A DNA stretch of 64,000 bases from Streptomyces sp. Edi2 (GCF_040253635.1 NZ_JBEJGX010000003.1:1612001-1676000); one strand, 5' to 3'; numbered from the stretch's first letter, positions 42,585 to 52,569 are shown. Made by a program: numbers and translations. The notes: generated by a model from the letters alone, not told the origin.

Positions 42585-42620
42585 ATGGCGGCCGGACGTC
42601 GTACGACGTCCGGCCGCCAT
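42585..42620 (-). terminator. 36-bp perfect palindrome, terminator of the amine-catabolism operon
   Basis: An unbroken palindrome with no central spacer: the first half is ATGGCGGCCGGACGTCGT and the second is its exact complement. It lies 31 bp after the SDR stop codon and in front of the HAD gene. It can form a hairpin with a 4-nt loop or act as a two-fold protein-binding site. Confidence 0.7.
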
Positions 42621-42650
42621 CGCGCTGACGCGGAGGTGAACAGCGAGCGG

Positions 42651-43436
42651 TTACACCGGGGTGACGTAGGCGCCCGCGATACCGCCGTCGACCAGGAATT
42701 CGGCGGCGTTGACGAACGAGGAGTCGTCGCTGGCGAGGAAGGCGACGGCGGAGGCGATCTCCTCGGGCTCGGCGAACCGCCCGACGGGGACGTGCACCAG
42801 GCGGCGGGCGGCGCGCTCCGGGTCCTTGGCGAACAGCTCCTGCAGGAGCGGGGTGTTGACCGGTCCCGGGCACAGGGCGTTGACCCGGATGCCCTCGCGG
42901 GCGAACTGCACGCCCAGTTCACGGGACATGGACAGCACGCCGCCCTTGGAGGCGGTGTAGCTGATCTGCGAGGTGGCGGCGCCCATCACGGCCACGAAGG
43001 ACGCGGTGTTGATGATGGAGCCGCGGCCCTGCTCGCGCATGTAGGGCAGCGCGTGCTTGCAGCAGAGGTACACCGAGGTGAGGTTGACCTCCTGGACGCG
43101 CTTCCAGGCGTCCAGGCCGGTGGTGAGGATCGAGTCGTCGTCGTCCGGGGAGATCCCGGCGTTGTTGAAGGCGATGTCGACCGAGCCGTAGGTGTCGAAG
43201 GCGGTCTTGTACAGCGCCTCGACCTGGTCGGAGTCGGTCACGTCGACCTGGACGAAGAGGCCGCCGACCTCGGCCGCGGCGGCCTTGCCCGCCGTCTCGT
43301 CGATGTCGGCACAGACGACGTTGGCACCTTCGGAGGCCAGTCGGCGGGCGGTGGCCAGGCCGATGCCGCTGCCGGCACCGGTGATCACGGCGGTACGGCC
43401 GACGAGGCGGCGGCACACTGCGGTCTGCTCGGTCAC
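42651..43436 (-). CDS. SDR-family oxidoreductase of the amine-catabolism operon
   Basis: A 261-residue protein from GTG 43436, overlapping the aldehyde dehydrogenase stop codon (GTGA). Motifs: GRTAVITGAGSGIGLATARR for cofactor, CADIDETAGKAAAAEVGG with an acidic residue that prefers NAD, NNAGISPDDDDS, and SYTASKGGVLSMS with the catalytic Tyr/Lys. The C-terminus is FLVDGGIAGAYVTPV. It looks like an FabG/3-oxoacyl reductase-type SDR. In this operon it could act on an aldehyde or alcohol intermediate; no activity is established. It is the last gene, followed by a 36-bp palindrome. Confidence 0.92.
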   Translation of the reverse strand: MTEQTAVCRRLVGRTAVITGAGSGIGLATARRLASEGANVVCADIDETAGKAAAAEVGGLFVQVDVTDSDQVEALYKTAFDTYGSVDIAFNNAGISPDDDDSILTTGLDAWKRVQEVNLTSVYLCCKHALPYMREQGRGSIINTASFVAVMGAATSQISYTASKGGVLSMSRELGVQFAREGIRVNALCPGPVNTPLLQELFAKDPERAARRLVHVPVGRFAEPEEIASAVAFLASDDSSFVNAAEFLVDGGIAGAYVTPV

Positions 43437-44803
43437 TTGGTCTCCTCGGTGCTGATGAAGATGTTCTTGGTCTCGGTGAAGGCGGTCAGTGCGTCCGGGC
43501 CCAGCTCACGGCCGAGGCCGGACTGCTTGAACCCGCCGAAGGGGGTCCAGTAGCGCACGGCGCTGTGGGAGTTGACGGAGAGGTTGCCGGCCGCGACGCC
43601 GCGCGAGACCCGCAGGGCGCGGCCGACGTCACGGGTCCACAGCGAGCCGGCCAGGCCGTAGTCGCCGGCGTTGGCGAGCCGTACGGCGTGGGCCTCGTCG
43701 TCGAAGGGGAGGACGACGGCGACCGGGCCGAAGATCTCCTCGACGGCCGTACGGTCCTCGGGGCGGCCTTCCAGGACGGTGGCCGGGTACCAGAAGCCCT
43801 TGCCCGCGGGCGCCTCGCCGCGGATGGCGGCCGGGGCGTCCTCGGGGACGAAGGACCGCACCCGCTCGCGCTGGGCGGCGGAGATCAGCGGGCCCATCTG
43901 GGTGGCGGGGTCCGCCGGGTCGCCGACGGTGAACGCCTTGACGGCGGGCTCCAGCAGCTCCAGGAAGCGGTCGTAGACGGAGCGCTGGACAAGGATGCGG
44001 CTGCGGGCGCAGCAGTCCTGGCCGGTGTTGTCGAGGAAGGAGCCGGGGGCGGCGGCCGCGGCGGCCTCGATATCCGCGTCGGCGAAGACGATGTTGGGGC
44101 TCTTGCCGCCGAGTTCGAGGGTGAGCCGCTTGGTCTGCGCCGCGCAGCGGGCGGCGATCTGCCGGCCGGTGGTGGTGGAGCCGGTGAAGACGACCTTGGC
44201 GACGCCGGGGTGGTCGACCAGCGCGGTGCCGGTGACCGGTCCCTCGCCGGGCAGCACCTGGAACAGGCCCTCGGGGAGCCCGGCCTCCAGGGCGAGTTCG
44301 CCGAGCCGGAGCGCGGTGAGCGGGGTGGTCTCGGCGGGCTTGAGGAGAACGGCGTTGCCGGCCGCGAGCGCGGGGGCGGTGCCCCAGGCGGCGATCGGCA
44401 TCGGGAAGTTCCAGGGGGCGATGACGGCGACCACGCCCAGCGGCTCCTGGACGGTGAGGTTCAGGCCGCCGGCGACCGGGATCTGGGTGCCGGTCAGGCG
44501 CTCCACTCCCCCGGCCGCGTAGTGCAGCAGATCGCGGACGTTGCCCGCCTCCCACCGGGCGTTGCCCAGCGGGTGGCCGGCCTCCTTCAGTTCGAGGGCG
44601 GCGAGCGGTTCGATGTGCGCGTCGACGACGTCGGCGAAGCGGCGCAGGATGCGGGCCCGGTCGCCGGGTGCCACCGCGGCCCAGGATTCCTGGGCGGCCG
44701 CGGCCCGGCGGACCGCCGCGTCGACCTCTTCGGGAGAGGTGGTGGGGACGGTGGCCACCACCTCCTCGGTCGCCGGGTTGAGAATCTTCAGCTCGTGCAA
44801 CAC
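43433..44803 (-). CDS. Aldehyde dehydrogenase of the GlnA4-type operon
   Basis: A 456-residue protein from GTG 44803, ten bases after the stop of the glutamine-synthetase-like gene; AAGGAA within that stop region is its ribosome site. Motifs are GVVAVIAPWNFPMPIAAWGT, FTGSTTTGRQIA, TLELGGKSPNIVFA (general base Glu) and DNTGQDCCARSR (nucleophile Cys). It probably oxidises the gamma-glutamylated aldehyde produced after the amine is attached to glutamate, in the manner of PuuC. This role follows from the operon and is not shown by sequence alone. It is coupled to the SDR by a four-base overlap. Confidence 0.93.
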   Translation of the reverse strand: MLHELKILNPATEEVVATVPTTSPEEVDAAVRRAAAAQESWAAVAPGDRARILRRFADVVDAHIEPLAALELKEAGHPLGNARWEAGNVRDLLHYAAGGVERLTGTQIPVAGGLNLTVQEPLGVVAVIAPWNFPMPIAAWGTAPALAAGNAVLLKPAETTPLTALRLGELALEAGLPEGLFQVLPGEGPVTGTALVDHPGVAKVVFTGSTTTGRQIAARCAAQTKRLTLELGGKSPNIVFADADIEAAAAAAPGSFLDNTGQDCCARSRILVQRSVYDRFLELLEPAVKAFTVGDPADPATQMGPLISAAQRERVRSFVPEDAPAAIRGEAPAGKGFWYPATVLEGRPEDRTAVEEIFGPVAVVLPFDDEAHAVRLANAGDYGLAGSLWTRDVGRALRVSRGVAAGNLSVNSHSAVRYWTPFGGFKQSGLGRELGPDALTAFTETKNIFISTEETK

Positions 44804-44813
44804 GCGTGGTTCC

Positions 44814-46181
44814 TTACATGCGCTCGAAGGAGCGGAAGCGCTCCCAGTCCGTGACGGCGGCGTCGTAGGCGTTCTGCTCGACGCGGGCCATGTGGCGGTA
44901 GTGGTCGACGACCTCGTCGCCGAACGCCGCCCGGGCGATCGGGCTGTTCTCCCACAGCTCGGCGGCGTCGCGCAGCGTGGTGGGGACATGGGCGGCATCG
45001 CCGGTGTAGGCGTTGCCGGTGGTCGCCTCGGGGAGTTCCAGCTCGTGCTCTATGCCGTAGAGACCGGCCGCGACCATGCCGGCGACCGCGAGGTAGGGGT
45101 TCACATCGCCGCCGGGCAGGCGGTTCTCCAGCCGGTGGGCGCGGCCGTGGCCGACCACCCGCAGGGCGCAGGTGCGGTTGTCGGGTCCCCAGGCGACGGC
45201 GGTGGGCGCGAAGGAGCCGGGGCGGAAGCGCTTGTAGGAGTTGATGTTGGGCGCGTAGAGGAGCGTGAAGTCACGCATCGCGGCGACCTGGCCTGCCAGG
45301 AAGTGCTGCATGGTCTTCGACATGCCGTACGGGCCGTCGTCGTCGGCCAGCACCGGGCGGCCGTCGGCGTCCTGCAGCGAGAGGTGGATATGACAGGAGT
45401 TGCCCTCGCGCTCGTCGTACTTCGCCATGAAGGTGAGCGACATGCCCTCCTGGGCGGCGATCTCCTTGGCGCCGGTCTTGTAGATGCTGTGCTGGTCGCA
45501 GGTGGTGAGCGCCTCGTCGTAGACGAACACGATCTCGTGCTGGCCGAGGTTGCACTCGCCCTTGGCGGACTCGACGGTCATGCCCGCCGCGCCCATCTCG
45601 TTGCGGATCCGGCGCAGCACGGGCTCGACCCGGCCGGTGCCGAGGACGGAGTAGTCGCCGTTCCACTGGTTGGCGGGGTTCATGTCGCGGTAGCCGCGGG
45701 ACCAGCCGTCCTCGTAGGAGTCCTTGAAGAGCATGAACTCCAGCTCGGTGCCGGCGTAGGCGCTCCAGCCGCGCTGGGCGAGCCGGTCGAGCTGACGGCG
45801 CAGGATCTGCCGGGGCGAGGCGACGACCGGGGAGCGGTCGTGCCAGGCGAGGTCGGCGGTCATCAGGGCGGAGCCGGGGTTCCAGGGGATGCGGCGCAGC
45901 GTGCCGGGGTCGCCGTGCATGGCGAAGTCGCCGTAGCCGCGTTCCCAGGAGGACATCGCGTAGCCCTCGACGGTGTTGAGGTCGACGTCGACGGCGAGGA
46001 GGTAGTTGCAGCCCTCCGTGCCGTGGTCGAGGACGGTGTCGAGAAAGTATCGGGCCGCGAACCGCTTGCCCTGGAGCCTGCCTTGCATATCGGTGAAGGC
46101 GAGGACGACAGTGTCGATCTCCCCGGCGTCGACGAGGACCCTGAGCTCCTCGACGGAGAGTGGGGGCGTGCGGTCTGCCAC
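44814..46181 (-). CDS. glnA4: Glutamine-synthetase-like gamma-glutamylamide ligase (GlnA4-type)
   Basis: A 455-residue protein from GTG 46181, seven bases after AGGAGG. It has a GS fold: beta-grasp start VVLAFTDMQGRLQGKRFAAR, ATP/Mg glutamates in GTELEFMLFKDSYEDGWSRG, HIHLSLQDADGRPVLADDDG, the loop NRTCALRVVG and RLPGGDVNPYLAVAGM. It is more like PuuA and the Streptomyces GlnA4 (gamma-glutamylethanolamide synthetase) than GlnA. Adjacent permease, FadR-type regulator and gamma-glutamyl hydrolase support amine catabolism. Ethanolamine is the best guess because of the permease. The symbol is by synteny and family recognition. Confidence 0.85.
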   Translation of the reverse strand: MADRTPPLSVEELRVLVDAGEIDTVVLAFTDMQGRLQGKRFAARYFLDTVLDHGTEGCNYLLAVDVDLNTVEGYAMSSWERGYGDFAMHGDPGTLRRIPWNPGSALMTADLAWHDRSPVVASPRQILRRQLDRLAQRGWSAYAGTELEFMLFKDSYEDGWSRGYRDMNPANQWNGDYSVLGTGRVEPVLRRIRNEMGAAGMTVESAKGECNLGQHEIVFVYDEALTTCDQHSIYKTGAKEIAAQEGMSLTFMAKYDEREGNSCHIHLSLQDADGRPVLADDDGPYGMSKTMQHFLAGQVAAMRDFTLLYAPNINSYKRFRPGSFAPTAVAWGPDNRTCALRVVGHGRAHRLENRLPGGDVNPYLAVAGMVAAGLYGIEHELELPEATTGNAYTGDAAHVPTTLRDAAELWENSPIARAAFGDEVVDHYRHMARVEQNAYDAAVTDWERFRSFERM

Positions 46182-46215
46182 GGTGTTGCCTCCTGTCACT
46201 GCATCCGGAGGTCAT

Positions 46216-46236
46216 AAGGTAGGCACACGAACCATT
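46216..46236. promoter_or_regulatory. Candidate operator between glnA4-type gene and its regulator
   Basis: AAGGT (46216-46220), a 10-bp spacer and ACCATT (46231-46236) form a spaced inverted repeat in the 73-bp interval between the two divergent starts. The same arrangement, with longer arms, occurs at 47060. This fits a dimeric GntR-family operator. Confidence 0.55.
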
Positions 46237-46254
46237 GATTGGGAAGGGGTATCG

Positions 46255-46986
46255 ATGGACGGTGCGGCGGACCGGTTGGCACCCGTACTGCGACCGGTGC
46301 GGGCGGGCAACGGTTTCGAGGAGGCGCTGGAGCAGATACTCCAGGTCGTCCGGCTCGGCCTGGTACCCCAGGGCGAACGGCTGCCCGCCGAGCGCGAGTT
46401 GGCGGAGCGGCTGCAGATCAGCCGGGTCACCCTGCGCGAGGTGCTGAAGGTGCTGCAGGACGAGGGCCTGGTGGAGAGCCGGCGCGGGCGCTACGGCGGC
46501 ACGTTCGTCCGGGTGCGCTCGGAGAACCACGGCGAGGCCGAGCTGCGGCGCCGGATCGAGAAGGTCGACGTCGAGGACACCCTGCGCTTCCGGGAGGTGC
46601 TGGAGGTGGGCGCGGCCGGGCTGTGCGCGGCGCACGGGCTCTCCGGCGAGCAGAGCGGCCGGCTGCGCGAAGCGCTCGCCGCGACCCAGGACGCACCGCT
46701 CGCCGACTACCGCCGGCGCGACACCCTGCTGCATCTCACCCTCGCGGAGCTGTCCGGGTCGGCCTCGCTGGCGGCGCAGTACGCGGCGGTGCGGGCGCGG
46801 GTGAACGATCTCCTGGACTGCATTCCGCTGCTGGTCAGGAACCTGGAGCACTCCCAGACCCAGCACACCGCGCTGGTGGAGGCGGTGCTGGAGGGCGATG
46901 CGGACGGTGCGCGCGAGGTGATGCGCGAGCACTGCTGCGGGACCGCGGCGCTGCTGCGGGGGTTCCTGACCGCGCCGTCACCCTGA
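46255..46986 (+). CDS. FadR-type GntR-family regulator (EpuRII-like)
   Basis: A 243-residue protein from ATG 46255. The winged helix is typical (LPAERELAERLQISRVTLRE, then LKVLQDEGLVESRRGRYGGT), and the C-terminal helical FCD domain spans residues 110-240 (DTLRFREVLEVGAAGLCAAH, HQ-type TALVEAVLEGDADGAREVMR). It is divergent from the glnA4-type operon, with a spaced inverted repeat in the shared region, and upstream of the permease, whose promoter bears a better version of the same repeat. It is most likely the local repressor of ethanolamine use, as described for EpuRII in S. coelicolor. Confidence 0.9.
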   Translation: MDGAADRLAPVLRPVRAGNGFEEALEQILQVVRLGLVPQGERLPAERELAERLQISRVTLREVLKVLQDEGLVESRRGRYGGTFVRVRSENHGEAELRRRIEKVDVEDTLRFREVLEVGAAGLCAAHGLSGEQSGRLREALAATQDAPLADYRRRDTLLHLTLAELSGSASLAAQYAAVRARVNDLLDCIPLLVRNLEHSQTQHTALVEAVLEGDADGAREVMREHCCGTAALLRGFLTAPSP

Positions 46987-47059
46987 GCACCCGCCCGGGG
47001 ACCGTGCGCGCGCGTTCACCATTCTTTTACGTACAGGTCTTGCGCCGAGCCGACCCGCC

Positions 47060-47087
47060 AGCAAAGGTATGCGGCTAAACCTTTGCT
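47060..47087. promoter_or_regulatory. Strong inverted-repeat operator upstream of the permease
   Basis: AGCAAAGGT (47060-47068) and ACCTTTGCT (47079-47087) are perfect 9-bp arms around a 10-bp spacer, 32 bp before the permease start. Core and spacing match the site at 46216, which points to the FadR-type regulator. Confidence 0.7.
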
Positions 47088-47118
47088 CGTTATCCCCTCG
47101 GCGAGGCAGGAGCGGCTC

Positions 47119-48606
<1,488 letters not shown>

Positions 48607-48720
48607 CCGGCACCCCCGGGACGCAGCCATGGCCGGCCGGGCACCTCCGGCCGGCCCCGTCCGTCCCCGCACGCACTCACTCCACCCGCCCCACTCACGC
48701 CCCACGGAGGACCGCACCCC

Positions 48721-49419
48721 ATGTCCCAGCCCCTCATCGGCATCAGCACGTACCAGGAAGAGGCCCGGTGGGGCGTATGGGCCCTGCCCGCCGCGCTGGT
48801 GCCCGCCGGTTATCCCAAGCTGGTGCAACGCTCGGGCGGGCTGGCCGCGCTGCTGCCGCCGGGCGATCCGGACACGGCCGCCGCGGCCGTGTCCCGCCTG
48901 GACGGGCTGGTGATCGCGGGCGGCGCGGATGTGCAGCCGGCGCGCTACGGCGCGGAGCCGCACCCCAGGACCGGTCCGCCCGCCCTGGACCGGGACGCCT
49001 GGGAACTGGCCCTGATCGAGGCCGCGTTGGCGGGCGGCGTACCGCTGCTGGGCATCTGCCGCGGCCTCCAGCTGCTGAACGTGGTGCTGGGCGGCACCCT
49101 GGTCCAGCACCTCGACGGACATGCCGGAGCCCCCGGAGTCTTCGACCGGCACGACATCAAGCCGGTCCCCGGGACGCTGCTGGGCCGGGCGCTGCCCGAG
49201 CCGGTCTCCGTGCCGACGTACCACCACCAGGCCGTGGACCGGATCGGCCGCGGGCTGGTGCCGTCCGCCTACGCGGAGGACGGCACCATCGAGGCACTGG
49301 AACTCCCGGGCGCGTACGGCTTCACCCTGGCGGTGCAGTGGCATCCGGAGGCCGGGGAGGACACCCGGGTGATGGAGGCCCTGGTGGCGGCGGCGCGCGA
49401 GGCATCCGCCGCCAAGTGA
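48721..49419 (+). CDS. Gamma-glutamyl hydrolase (peptidase C26, PuuD-like)
   Basis: A 232-residue protein from ATG 48721. It is a class I glutamine-amidotransferase fold: IGISTYQEEARWGVWALPAA, GLVIAGGADVQPARYG, and the nucleophile elbow VPLLGICRGLQLLNVVLGGT with Cys. The catalytic His and Glu are in LAVQWHPEAGEDTRVMEALV, and YHHQAVD is the conserved loop. It releases glutamate from gamma-glutamyl-amine acids, the last step in a PuuABCD-like route. It lies 114 bp downstream of the permease and probably shares its transcript. A strong terminator follows. Confidence 0.93.
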   Translation: MSQPLIGISTYQEEARWGVWALPAALVPAGYPKLVQRSGGLAALLPPGDPDTAAAAVSRLDGLVIAGGADVQPARYGAEPHPRTGPPALDRDAWELALIEAALAGGVPLLGICRGLQLLNVVLGGTLVQHLDGHAGAPGVFDRHDIKPVPGTLLGRALPEPVSVPTYHHQAVDRIGRGLVPSAYAEDGTIEALELPGAYGFTLAVQWHPEAGEDTRVMEALVAAAREASAAK

Positions 49420-49437
49420 GGGGGACGGGACGGGCCG

Positions 49438-49464
49438 CCGGGCCCGCGCCGCCCGCGGGCCCGG
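49438..49464. terminator. Bidirectional terminator between gamma-glutamyl hydrolase and LysR
   Basis: CCGGGCCCGCG pairs with CGCGGGCCCGG around a 5-nt loop. It lies between two convergent genes, so it can serve both strands. Confidence 0.8.
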
Positions 49465-49504
49465 CACGTTCAGAGCGCCCCGTACGGCCCCGGGCCCGGC
49501 GCCC

Positions 49505-50437
49505 TCAGGACGCCCCGCGGGTCAGTCCCAGCAGGTCGCGGGCCGGGCCCGCGGGCCGCTGACCGGCGGGCCACACGGCCCGCAGCTCGCGGCCGAGCCG
49601 CAGCTCCCGCACCGGAATCTCGACCATCCGATGCGCGGTCAGCTCCTCGCCGACCGCGAGTTCGCTGAGCACGGACGGCGCCGCCTCGCTCACCACGGCC
49701 GCCTTCACGGCAGTGGTCGAGGCGAGTTCGAGGAGCGGTTCGGCCAGCCCGCCGTGCCCGGCGAGCGCCGCGTCCAGCACCTGGCGGGTGCCCGAGCCCC
49801 GCTCGCGCAGGATCAGCGGGGTGGCCGCGAGTTCGGCGGCGGTCAGCTCCCCCCGGCGCCGGGCCCACGGGTGCGACGGAGCGGCGACCACGACCAGCCG
49901 GTCCTGCCCGATGACCGTCCCGTCCAACCCCGCCGGCACCTGCAGCCCCTCCACGAAGCCGAGGTCCGCTTCGCCGCCCAGCAGCCGCTCGGCCACCGCG
50001 CCGGAATTGCCCGCAAGCAGCGATACGGCGGTCCCGGGCCGCCGCGCGCGCAGGGCGATCAGCCACCCCGGCAGCAGATACTCGGCGATCGTCATGCTGG
50101 CCGCGACCCGCAGCCGTGAATCGCGCTGCCCCCGCAGCGCCTGCGCACCGGCGTCGAAGGCCTCGGCAGCCTCCACCACCCGGCGCGCCCAGTCCGTCAC
50201 CAGGGCCCCGGCATCCGTCAACCGGGAGCCGCGCGGCGAGCGTTCGACCAGCGCCACTCCCAACTGCCGCTCCATGGAGCGGAGGCGGCTGCTGGCGGCG
50301 GGCTGGGAGATGCCCCGCGCCCGGGCGGCCCGCCCCAGACTGCCGAGCCGGGCAATGGCGAGCAGCAGCTCCAGCGCACCGAGATCCGGGACCCGGTGTG
50401 CCAGCGATACGGCGGCCGGCCCGGCGTCATCACTCAT
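49505..50437 (-). CDS. LysR-family transcriptional regulator
   Basis: A 310-residue protein from ATG 50437. The winged helix lies at residues 16-75 (LELLLAIARLGSLGRAARAR, then GISQPAASSRLRSMERQLGV). The effector domain follows (RLRVAASMTIAEYLLPGWLI, and LRERGSGTRQVLDAALAGHG, like CysB/CbbR-type inducer sites). It is divergent from a TDT anion transporter; the region between has a T-N11-A palindrome, so the regulator probably activates that gene in response to an anion or related metabolite. The whole gene is intact. It ends at a terminator shared with the convergent hydrolase. Confidence 0.92.
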   Translation of the reverse strand: MSDDAGPAAVSLAHRVPDLGALELLLAIARLGSLGRAARARGISQPAASSRLRSMERQLGVALVERSPRGSRLTDAGALVTDWARRVVEAAEAFDAGAQALRGQRDSRLRVAASMTIAEYLLPGWLIALRARRPGTAVSLLAGNSGAVAERLLGGEADLGFVEGLQVPAGLDGTVIGQDRLVVVAAPSHPWARRRGELTAAELAATPLILRERGSGTRQVLDAALAGHGGLAEPLLELASTTAVKAAVVSEAAPSVLSELAVGEELTAHRMVEIPVRELRLGRELRAVWPAGQRPAGPARDLLGLTRGAS

Positions 50438-50450
50438 AAGTCCCCCTGCA

Positions 50451-50467
50451 CATAACGCCAGCTTATG
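50451..50467. promoter_or_regulatory. LysR-type T-N11-A palindrome
   Basis: CATAACGCCAGCTTATG has perfect 5-bp arms and fits the LysR T-N11-A box, 14 bp before the LysR start and 24 bp before the TDT start. Further half-sites TCATAAG and TCATAG lie on both sides. It is the likely site for activation of the transporter and autoregulation. Confidence 0.7.
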
Positions 50468-50490
50468 CCCTCATAGACACGAGGTCCCTG

Positions 50491-51720
50491 GTGACGGCCG
50501 TCCCGGGCGCCCACGCTGTTCTCATGGCATCTCCCGCGCAAGCACCTTCCCGCCCCGGCACCGACCCCGGCACCAGCGCCGACACCGCCCCCCAACCCGG
50601 TCCCGCCGCCGGTCCCGTCCCCGACCCCGGCACACCCGATACCGCGCCCTCGGTCCGCCATCTCGGGCCGAACTGGTACGCCGCCGTCATGGGCACCGCG
50701 ATCGTCGCCAACGCGGGCGCGGTCCTGCCGCACACCTCCCCCGTCCTGCACATCGCCTACCGGGTCGTCTGGGCGCTGTCGGCGCTGATGCTGCTGACGC
50801 TGCTGGCCGCGCGAGGTGTGCACTGGGTCCGCCACCGCGACCAGGCGCGCCGCCATCTGCTCGACCCGGCCGTCGCCCCCTTCTACGGATGCCTGGCCAT
50901 GGCCCTGCTGGCGGTCGGCGGCGGCACGCTGGCCGTGGGCCGGGAGGTCATCGGCGAACCGGCCGCGGTGGCCGCCGACGCCGCGCTGTGGATCCTGGGC
51001 ACCCTTGTCGGCCTCCTCTGCGCCGTCGGGATCCCGTACCTGATGGTGACCCGGCACCGTATCGAGCCCGGCAGCGCCTCTCCCGTCTGGTTGCTGCCGC
51101 TGGTCGCCCCCATGGTCTCGGCGGCACTCGGCCCGGCCCTGGTCCCGTATCTGCCGGCCGGCCAGTGGCAGGCGGCCCTGCTGTTCGCCTGCTACGCCCT
51201 GTTCGGCGTGTCGCTGCTGGCCACGCTGCTCGTCCTGCCGCTCGTGGTGTCCCGGCTGATCCACCACGGCCCGCTCCCCCTCGCGCTCACCCCCACGCTG
51301 TTCCTCGTCCTGGGCCCCCTGGGGCAGTCCACCACCGCGGTGGTCAACCTCGGCCATGCCGCACCGGGCGTCGTGGACGCCACCTCCGCACACGCCATGG
51401 GCGCCTTCGCGGTGCTCTACGGCGTCCCGGTCATGGGCTTCGCCCTCCTCTGGCTGGCGATCGCGGCCGCGATGGTGGTGCGCGCCGTCCGCAACGGCAT
51501 GGGTTTCGCGATGACCTGGTGGGGCTTCACCTTCCCCGTCGGGACCTGCGTCACGGGCGCGGCGGGGCTGGCCCGGCGCACCGGCCTGACCGCCTTCGAC
51601 TGGCTCGCGGTGGGCCTGTTCGCGCTCCTGGTGACCGCCGTGGCGGTGACCGCCACCCGCACCGCAGCCGGCCTGGTCCGTGGACACCTGCTGGCGCCGC
51701 CCCGTCCGGTCACGGCCTGA
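50491..51720 (+). CDS. TDT-family transporter (SLAC1/TehA fold)
   Basis: A 409-residue membrane protein from GTG 50491, which has GAGG six bases upstream; ATG 50524 is possible but has no ribosome site. After a 55-residue Pro/Gly/Thr-rich tail, the transport domain opens with LGPNWYAAVMGTAIVANAGA, followed by about ten helices in the tellurite-resistance/dicarboxylate transporter fold. Members move malate, sulfite or other anions; which one is unknown here. The LysR gene and its palindrome next door suggest inducible expression. It ends 18 bp from the convergent metal-receptor gene. Confidence 0.88.
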   Translation: MTAVPGAHAVLMASPAQAPSRPGTDPGTSADTAPQPGPAAGPVPDPGTPDTAPSVRHLGPNWYAAVMGTAIVANAGAVLPHTSPVLHIAYRVVWALSALMLLTLLAARGVHWVRHRDQARRHLLDPAVAPFYGCLAMALLAVGGGTLAVGREVIGEPAAVAADAALWILGTLVGLLCAVGIPYLMVTRHRIEPGSASPVWLLPLVAPMVSAALGPALVPYLPAGQWQAALLFACYALFGVSLLATLLVLPLVVSRLIHHGPLPLALTPTLFLVLGPLGQSTTAVVNLGHAAPGVVDATSAHAMGAFAVLYGVPVMGFALLWLAIAAAMVVRAVRNGMGFAMTWWGFTFPVGTCVTGAAGLARRTGLTAFDWLAVGLFALLVTAVAVTATRTAAGLVRGHLLAPPRPVTA

Positions 51721-51738
51721 GGGCCGTACGCCGCTCCC

Positions 51739-52476
51739 TCACCGCGCCGCGGCCAGCGCCTCGGCCAGCTCGCCCGGAGCTCGCACCAGGGAAGGCCCGT
51801 ACCAGGTCAGATACCGGCCGCTGACCAGCGCCGCGGGCAGGCCGGGGAACGCCTCGGGACCGTCCGCGGCGCTGAAGCGGTACGGCTCGTCGGGCAGCAC
51901 CACGAGGTCGGCGGCAAAGGCCCGGAGCACATCGAGCGGGACACGGGGGTAGCGGTCGGCGTGGTCCGCGCAGAGATTGCGGACGCCCAGGCGCGCCAGG
52001 AGGTCCCCGGCGAAGGTGTCCCGGCCCAGCACCATCCACGGGCGCCGCCAGACGGGCACCACCGCCGCCCGCTCCGCCGCCGGGGCCGGCAGCTCACGCC
52101 AGGCGGCCTCGGCGCCGTCCAGCCACGGCGGCCGGGCCAGCCCGCAGCCGTGGACGAGGACCCGCTCCAGCTCCCGGAACGCCTGCGGCAGGGTCCGTAC
52201 TTCGGTGACCAGCACCGAGATCCCGGCGGCGCGCAGCGCGGCGAGGTCCGGCTCCCGGTTCTCCTCCTCGTTGGCGAGCACGAGGTCGGGGGCGAGGGCG
52301 GCGATCCGCTCCGTGTCCGGGTTCTTGGTGCCGCCGATGCGTACGACATCGAGCCCGGCCGGCTCGCTGCACCAGTCGGTGGCCCCCACCAGCAGCCCGG
52401 GGGCGGTGCAGGCGACCGCCTCCGTCAGCGAGGGCACGAGGGAGACCACGCGGCGCGGCGGAGTGCGGCTCGTCAT
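51739..52476 (-). CDS. Helical-backbone metal receptor/BtuF-like binding protein without signal peptide
   Basis: A 245-residue protein from ATG 52476. It has the fold of BtuF/FhuD-type substrate-binding proteins: RRVVSLVPSLTEAVACTAPG, GLLVGATDWCSEPAGLDVVR, IGGTKNPDTERIAALAPDLV and VLANEEENREPDLAALRAAG, followed by the interdomain helix and a second lobe (VWRRPWMVLGRDTFAGDLLA). There is no signal peptide or lipobox, so it would be cytoplasmic; homologues of this form are frequent in Streptomyces. Metal or cobalamin binding is possible, but no transporter gene is adjacent. It is next to a 19-bp terminator. Confidence 0.85.
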   Translation of the reverse strand: MTSRTPPRRVVSLVPSLTEAVACTAPGLLVGATDWCSEPAGLDVVRIGGTKNPDTERIAALAPDLVLANEEENREPDLAALRAAGISVLVTEVRTLPQAFRELERVLVHGCGLARPPWLDGAEAAWRELPAPAAERAAVVPVWRRPWMVLGRDTFAGDLLARLGVRNLCADHADRYPRVPLDVLRAFAADLVVLPDEPYRFSAADGPEAFPGLPAALVSGRYLTWYGPSLVRAPGELAEALAAAR

Positions 52477-52500
52477 GGCGCCAGCCTCGCACGGAACGGA

Positions 52501-52545
52501 CGGCCGAGCCCCGCCACCGAAGGATCCGGTGGCGGGGCTCGGCCG
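52501..52545 (-). terminator. Terminator after the betaine transporter operon, 19-bp stem
   Basis: Perfect 19-bp arms around a 7-nt loop (AAGGATC), 25 bp after the transporter stop codon. The arm sequence includes GAGCCCCGCCACC. It separates the transporter operon from the BtuF-like gene. Confidence 0.9.
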
Positions 52546-52569
52546 CGGCGGCGTGGGCGCCGATGAGGG

